Shown: one piece after another, positions 59,927-64,000 of the stretch
Position numbering within the stretch: position 1 is the first letter of the stretch
How the letters are laid out: the number at the start of each line of letters is the position of its first letter
NCBI GenBank assembly: GCA_009839745.1
Contig: VXPE01000041.1
Span: 89,677-153,676, forward strand
Reading direction: 5' to 3'
Length of the DNA: 64,000 nucleotides
From: Candidatus Poribacteria bacterium
GTDB lineage: Bacteria > Poribacteria > WGA-4E > WGA-3G
Notes under the pieces: generated by a model
What the model was told of the DNA's origin: nothing
What the model saw: only the letters and a program-made list of their open reading frames with translations
Database searches by the model: none
Translations under genes and position numbers: made by a program

Positions 59927-60123
59927 CGTTCACCCCAATCCCCTCGCGCTTTAACGAAAGCCGCCATCAGCAACGTTGCGACAACGCAGTATCCTATATG
60001 ATAGAGCAACCCCACCGGCACCCCTAAAACAAGCTGCGGGGTTCCCCAAAACCAAAAATCGTTGTGAAGTAGGAATAAAAGCACGAGTAAACAGTATAAT
60101 AACCATCTAATCGGACGTTTCAT
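59923..60123 (-). CDS. DUF3311 small membrane protein (symporter partner)
   Basis: 66 residues from MKRPIRWLLYCLLVLLFLLH, two helices with NDFWFWGTPQLVLGVPVGLL between them, matching DUF3311 proteins that precede SSS symporters. The ATG at 60123 follows GGGGGC. It overlaps the symporter start by four bases and the TRAP permease end by 17. Probably a small accessory subunit of the symporter. Confidence 0.82.
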   Translation of the reverse strand: MKRPIRWLLYCLLVLLFLLHNDFWFWGTPQLVLGVPVGLLYHIGYCVVATLLMAAFVKARGDWGER

Positions 60124-62221
60124 AAGTTGCCCCCTTTGTTCGCCAATTATAGTAGAAAACGGCAATACTTGCGAGGATTACTATCCCATGAATCCATATA
60201 AATTGTAGACCCGTCGGGGCGAAAAAGAGAATGAATGCCGCAACAAACAGAATACATCGCGCCCAAAGCGATAATTTGTTAAAGATATACCCCGCGATAG
60301 CAGTTGCCAAGATAACCGTCCCGATGAGCGTCAGTGAAAAATTCAGGAAAACTGTCCATAACCCCGGTGTCCCACCACTCTCACTGAGCCAGAGCAGTGC
60401 AGGTCTCAAAACAAAGGCGTAAGGCAGCGCAAAACCGACGAGCGCGAACCTGAACGCCGCGAATCCCGTCGCCATGATCCCTGAACCCGCGATGGCAGAC
60501 GCAGCATACGCCGCCAATGCGACAGGTGGGGTCACCATCGACATCATCCCGAAATAGAAAATAAAAAAGTGCGCCGCAAGCGGAACGACTCCCAAGTCGA
60601 GTAGCACGGGCCCTACTAAGATCGCCATGAGCAGATAACAGACCGATGAAGGCAACCCCATCCCCAGAATAATCGTTGAAATCATGAGGAAGAACAGTGC
60701 CAACATCAGGTTCGTAGCCGCAAGCGGTAAGATCGCCGACGGCAACTTGCCACCGATGCCCGTCAGTGTCACCACGCCTAAGATGATACCGACACACGCG
60801 GCAGCCGCAATTAATGACACACCGCTCTGTGCTGCCCGTTCACAAGGCGATATTAAGAAGTTTATCCCTTTCCGTAAATCCGAAATACCAACGCCAACTT
60901 GTAGGGGCGCGGTCTCCTCACCCTCTGTAGAATGCCGTCCAAGGATTCGGCGGATTAAGAAGTCCAACAGGCTTATCGCGACGACTACCAACAGACTCCA
61001 ACTCACCGCTCGGAACGCCGTAGCACCCATCAGCAGCACGCCAATAAGTGTAACAAACGCCGCGAGAAAGATCCCCCCTTGTAGCGTCAGCAGTTTTCCG
61101 TGCTTCTCATCTTTCACTTCTTCAGAACTGTGAAGGGGAATCTCCGGCGCATGCCTCCGACTTCTCGCAGCACTTTCGACAGCAAGTTTTCGGCTTGCAA
61201 GCTGCGCTGAAAAATGCACCATACATAGCATTCCGGTGTAGTATAGAACTGCTGGAAGCAGTGCCGCCTTGATAATCTCCAGATACGTGACAGCAGGCTC
61301 TACGATCTCCAGCATCATATACGCCGCTGCGCCCATAATCGGCGGAACCAACGCCCCACCAGAGCTCGCCGCGGCTTCAATTCCGCCTGCTATCGCTGGT
61401 TGAAACCCGGCGCGTCGCATCAAGGGAATCGTGAACGTTCCAGTTGTTGCCGTATTCGCTACAGCCGAACCCGACAGTGATCCCATCATGCCGCTACTCA
61501 GAACAGCGACCTTCGCAGGTGCTCCTGCGCTCGAACCGAACACGCGCCTCGCCAAATCCAAGACATAATTCGTCGCGCCTGTCCGCTCCAACAACGTCCC
61601 GAACAACACAAACAGAAAGACATACGTGAACATTACCCGCAGTGCGATGCCAAATGCCCCTTGACTGTGCAAAAACGTCTGACTCACGATGCGTTGAACG
61701 GAATAGCCGCGATGCGGGAACAGCCAATCCGGCATAAACTGTCCAAAGCCGGCATAGAGCAGAAATGCAAGAGAGAGCAGTGAGAGTGTTACCCCAATAG
61801 AACGGCGGGTCGCCTCCAAGATTAAGAGAAGTCCGAGCCCGCCGATGATGTAATCCAGTGATACCTCTGCCCCCGCCCGGTCCCCGAGGGACTTTCCATC
61901 CAACCAGAACGCCTGAAAAACCGGTTCCGTCTGAACAAAAACGTAGCCGAAACAGAGAATCACACTGCCTATGAGCAACGCATCCAAAAATTGGAAAGCA
62001 CGGTTGCGCGCAAAACGGGGATGCATAGGGTATCTCAGAAATACCACTATTAAGCCCAGCATCGCGAAGAGTGCTAACTCCGATTGCGGTGTCAGTTGCG
62101 GATAGTTGACCTCGGCTAAGATAAAGAGGCACAGCAGCACCGAAACTGAAAGAAAGATGTAATTTTTCAATGCATTGAGCGAATTTGTTATCCGATAGGT
62201 GATCGATGAACTCCCACACAA
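60107..62221 (-). CDS. TRAP transporter fused permease (4TM/12TM)
   Basis: 704 residues, about 18 helices, a fusion of the DctQ-like small and DctM-like large permease (TIGR02123 type). ATRRSIGVTLSLLSLAFLL, GMMGSLSGSAVANTATTGTF and ASSGGALVPPIMGAAAYMM are the DctM signatures. Fused TRAP permeases usually work with TAXI-type solute-binding proteins, none of which is encoded next to it. The listed start is a TTG without a clear ribosome binding site, so the real start may be some codons later. Confidence 0.9.
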   Translation of the reverse strand: MCGSSSITYRITNSLNALKNYIFLSVSVLLCLFILAEVNYPQLTPQSELALFAMLGLIVVFLRYPMHPRFARNRAFQFLDALLIGSVILCFGYVFVQTEPVFQAFWLDGKSLGDRAGAEVSLDYIIGGLGLLLILEATRRSIGVTLSLLSLAFLLYAGFGQFMPDWLFPHRGYSVQRIVSQTFLHSQGAFGIALRVMFTYVFLFVLFGTLLERTGATNYVLDLARRVFGSSAGAPAKVAVLSSGMMGSLSGSAVANTATTGTFTIPLMRRAGFQPAIAGGIEAAASSGGALVPPIMGAAAYMMLEIVEPAVTYLEIIKAALLPAVLYYTGMLCMVHFSAQLASRKLAVESAARSRRHAPEIPLHSSEEVKDEKHGKLLTLQGGIFLAAFVTLIGVLLMGATAFRAVSWSLLVVVAISLLDFLIRRILGRHSTEGEETAPLQVGVGISDLRKGINFLISPCERAAQSGVSLIAAAACVGIILGVVTLTGIGGKLPSAILPLAATNLMLALFFLMISTIILGMGLPSSVCYLLMAILVGPVLLDLGVVPLAAHFFIFYFGMMSMVTPPVALAAYAASAIAGSGIMATGFAAFRFALVGFALPYAFVLRPALLWLSESGGTPGLWTVFLNFSLTLIGTVILATAIAGYIFNKLSLWARCILFVAAFILFFAPTGLQFIWIHGIVILASIAVFYYNWRTKGATYETSD

Positions 62222-62314
62222 CTGTCTTAATTTTAGCAGGAACCGAAAGGAAAATCAAGAAAAAGGAAGGATTCATGCTGAGTTATTATGATAAGTACCG
62301 GTGTCCCCTTCAGT

Positions 62315-62521
62315 TTACCGTGTCTTTCGCGCTGTCCCCTTAAAAACGGCATAGAGATACCAGAATGCGGGGACCCACAGGACACCGCCCACACCCAATA
62401 CAATCAGCAAGGGACGCAGCACTGCATCCGGGGCAGCAGTATTTGAAAAGGTTAAGTCCGGCGTGACGAGATACGGATACTGTGCCAATCCCCAACCGAA
62501 GACGATCAGCGTAATTGGCGA
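62315..62521 (-). pseudogene. cydB: C-terminal remnant of cytochrome bd oxidase subunit II
   Basis: The frame reads SPITLIVFGWGLAQYPYLVT then PDLTFSNTAAPDAVLRPLLI, ending WVPAFWYLYAVFKG. This is the last two helices of CydB, with its conserved AQYPY segment. Upstream the sequence turns into a palindromic repeat (62517-62538) and no further CydB text is seen; about 270 residues are missing. It is a truncated relic of a canonical bd quinol oxidase, not a small gene. Confidence 0.85.
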
Positions 62522-62538
62522 GGTTAGGAAACCTCGCC
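62517..62538. repeat. Palindromic repeat at the cydB break point
   Basis: GGCGAGGTTAGGAAACCTCG with CC (arms GGCGAGGTT/AACCTCGCC). It sits exactly where cydB homology ends, and a half copy with AGGAAACCTCGCCAGC also lies at 9563-9582. Confidence 0.75.
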
Positions 62539-62588
62539 AGCAAAGCACGAGTAGGCATAGTGCGGTTCGGTGAAAGCCCCTACTGTAT

Positions 62589-63407
62589 TTAAGCATGCCA
62601 CGATTCGAGCCCAAGCAGCTTTTCCCCTAACGAGGTCAACTCGGCTGTCTTACCCTGGTAATGCTCTTTCTCTTTTGTCTCTCTTCCGAGGCCCGTTAGG
62701 CGTTCACGCCACCCTTCAATTCGGGACTCAGCATTGCCATTTTCTGGTGCTGGCGACATCGTGATGTATTGCGCCATTCGGGGACGCTCAGCGGAATTTG
62801 GGCTACTGCCGTGGGGCAATGCGCTATGCCAGATGACCAGGTCTCCGGCTTTCCCTGCGACCGGCACCGCCTCCGCTTGATAGTCTCGCACGACTTCTCG
62901 CGGATTCGCGTCATCAGGTAAGTCGCTCAACCAGTTTTCCAATTTCCGATGGAAACCCGGAATACAGGTGAAAGCGCCCTGATTCCCAGGAGTATCCGCT
63001 AGATACAAAACACCTTGCACCTTTAAGCGCACCGGCATATCGTCCAATGACATATCCCAATGCAAAAACGGACCCGTGAACGCATAATTTGGGCGTTCAG
63101 GTGGGTTCATACTCGCCCGATCAAAACTCACCCAGAGTTTCTCTGTTTCCCAAATCTCAGAGAACGCCTGATGCACGCGCGGATACTGACGGTTATCCCA
63201 TAACGCTTGGTGTTGATAAATTTCCACCATAATGCTCCGACGCGGTGGATCGGGATACCAACTGTCGGGATCCTCGCGGTCCATTTCAAGAAAATCCCAG
63301 ACCGCCTGTTCCGCCGCGCGGCAATTCTCAAATGGCACCGCCTCTGGCACAACAACGTAACCATTCTCTTCCCAAAATTCTAAGGCTTCTGCGTCAAAAA
63401 CTGACAT
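62589..63407 (-). CDS. Phytanoyl-CoA dioxygenase (PhyH) family protein
   Basis: 272 residues of the Fe(II)/2-oxoglutarate-dependent PhyH family (PF05721). FLHWDMSLDDMPVRLKVQG contains the HxD iron-ligand pair, AGDLVIWHSALPHGSSPNSA the distal His, and RPRMAQYITM the Arg that binds 2-oxoglutarate. The substrate is unknown; the family is greatly expanded in Poribacteria-like genomes. A minus-strand promoter-like TTGATT-17-TATTCT lies at 63492-63520. It is divergent from the Gfo/Idh gene. Confidence 0.93.
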   Translation of the reverse strand: MSVFDAEALEFWEENGYVVVPEAVPFENCRAAEQAVWDFLEMDREDPDSWYPDPPRRSIMVEIYQHQALWDNRQYPRVHQAFSEIWETEKLWVSFDRASMNPPERPNYAFTGPFLHWDMSLDDMPVRLKVQGVLYLADTPGNQGAFTCIPGFHRKLENWLSDLPDDANPREVVRDYQAEAVPVAGKAGDLVIWHSALPHGSSPNSAERPRMAQYITMSPAPENGNAESRIEGWRERLTGLGRETKEKEHYQGKTAELTSLGEKLLGLESWHA

Positions 63408-63618
63408 GATGCTCTCCTTATCAATTAATTTATCTCAAACGATTCTGCGAACAGAAAAAGGTCTTAACGACTTGAAGACGAATATAGTTTAAGAATAGCA
63501 CAAAAGATTGCGAAAATCAACTCTTCAATTGATACACGCCCACTTTCCAGTTAGCACTACAAACGTAGGCAGCACATCTTGTATTTACGATTGAGGTGCC
63601 CAGGTCTGAAAAATTTTC

Positions 63619-63647
63619 TTGAAATCAATTGCGCCTTGTGCTAAAGT
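63619..63647 (+). promoter_or_regulatory. Promoter of the last gene
   Basis: TTGAAA (63619-63624), 17-base spacer, TAAAGT (63642-63647), about 57 bases before the ATG; GGAG follows at 63691. Confidence 0.6.
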
Positions 63648-63704
63648 ATGGATACTCTGACGCACAAAATTTAGCGAACACGGAGACGAAGGAGAAAGGT
63701 CATA

Positions 63705-64000
63705 ATGCTTAAAGCAGGATTTATCGGGGCAGGGGGACGCAGTCAAGGCGCGCATTATCCAAATGTGAATCGATTGGAAGATGATGTCGAGATGCTTGGA
63801 GCCTGTGAACTCGACGAAGAAAAACTCGCGCAAGTTGCCCAGAAATACGAGTTTCCGCACACCTTCACAGACCACCGGAAGATGCTGGACACCTTAGACT
63901 TAGATGTCGTTTATTGTGTGATGAACGAGAAGTGGATTTTACAACCCGCTCTGGATTGCCTCAACGCCGGCAAGCATCTGTTCATCGAAAAACCACCGGG
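63705..64000 (+). CDS. Gfo/Idh/MocA family oxidoreductase (cut by window edge)
   Basis: About 98 residues are visible from ATG at 63705: MLKAGFIGAGGRSQGAHYPN, then MLGACELDEEKLAQVAQKYE and GKHLFIEKPPG with the catalytic Lys motif. This is the NAD(P)-binding domain of the same family as the gene at 4694, but clearly different in sequence. GAAGGAGAAAG precedes the start. It pairs divergently with the PhyH gene, a common neighbour in these genomes. Confidence 0.9.
   Translation, partial: MLKAGFIGAGGRSQGAHYPNVNRLEDDVEMLGACELDEEKLAQVAQKYEFPHTFTDHRKMLDTLDLDVVYCVMNEKWILQPALDCLNAGKHLFIEKPP

Noticed and set aside
62315-62614. A complete 99-residue small membrane protein
   Set aside because: The hydrophobic part aligns in order with the end of CydB, and the first 30 codons are repeat sequence and the 3' end of the PhyH gene.

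Overview
The window looks like a chromosomal segment of an uncultured aerobic bacterium of the Candidatus Poribacteria type. This is an inference from gene content: DUF1501, phytanoyl-CoA dioxygenase, Gfo/Idh, short-chain dehydrogenase and LamG genes, many small dispersed palindromes, and exported proteins ending in a shared KLATxWGxLK-like tail. No rRNA or tRNA gene and no CRISPR array was seen. Layout: 1-3.5 kb holds three tandem paralogous serine hydrolases of the beta-lactamase/esterase fold, the first cut by the window edge. A folded repeat, a LamG protein, a Gfo/Idh oxidoreductase, a short-chain dehydrogenase and a large lamin-tail-domain surface protein follow to 9.2 kb. From 9.6 to 12.5 kb lie a zinc-ribbon/PCP_red protein, an Mrp-type Fe-S carrier ATPase and a PQQ-repeat protein. 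A BglII-like restriction-modification pair sits at 12.6-14.2 kb. The core (14.3-40.5 kb) is one minus-strand respiratory super-cluster. Read in transcription order it has a consensus promoter; Rieske protein, split cytochrome b and an octaheme membrane-anchored cytochrome c (an alternative bc complex); a small cytochrome c; a cupredoxin-like protein; a CydA-like membrane subunit flanked by cytochromes c, one carrying an ethylbenzene-dehydrogenase-like haem domain; a second cupredoxin-like protein; an ABC exporter; cytochrome c oxidase subunits II and I; haem A synthesis (ctaA, ctaB); two subunit III paralogues; subunit IV; SCO; and a large USP/PCP_red/zinc-ribbon fusion. Quinol oxidation, periplasmic electron carriers, terminal oxidation and oxidase maturation are thus encoded together. 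An AT-rich group II intron (about 40.67-43.71 kb) lies just upstream. It carries a reverse transcriptase/HNH protein and, unusually, a second complete gene for a membrane-anchored protein, and it abuts a perfect sigma70 promoter. The right part (44-64 kb) is mixed housekeeping and accessory: LamG protein, uracil-DNA glycosylase, a strongly promoted structured-RNA candidate with IS200/IS605-like end, a GH-D type glycosidase, cupin, rsmD, DUF1501, SDR, a four-cluster ferredoxin, gmk-coaBC-rsmA, a lipoprotein, an SSS symporter with its DUF3311 partner, a fused TRAP permease, a cydB remnant, a PhyH dioxygenase and a second Gfo/Idh gene cut by the right edge. Several families of 25-240 bp repeats recur throughout. 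Two of them end exactly at start codons and supply the ribosome binding site of the adjacent gene.
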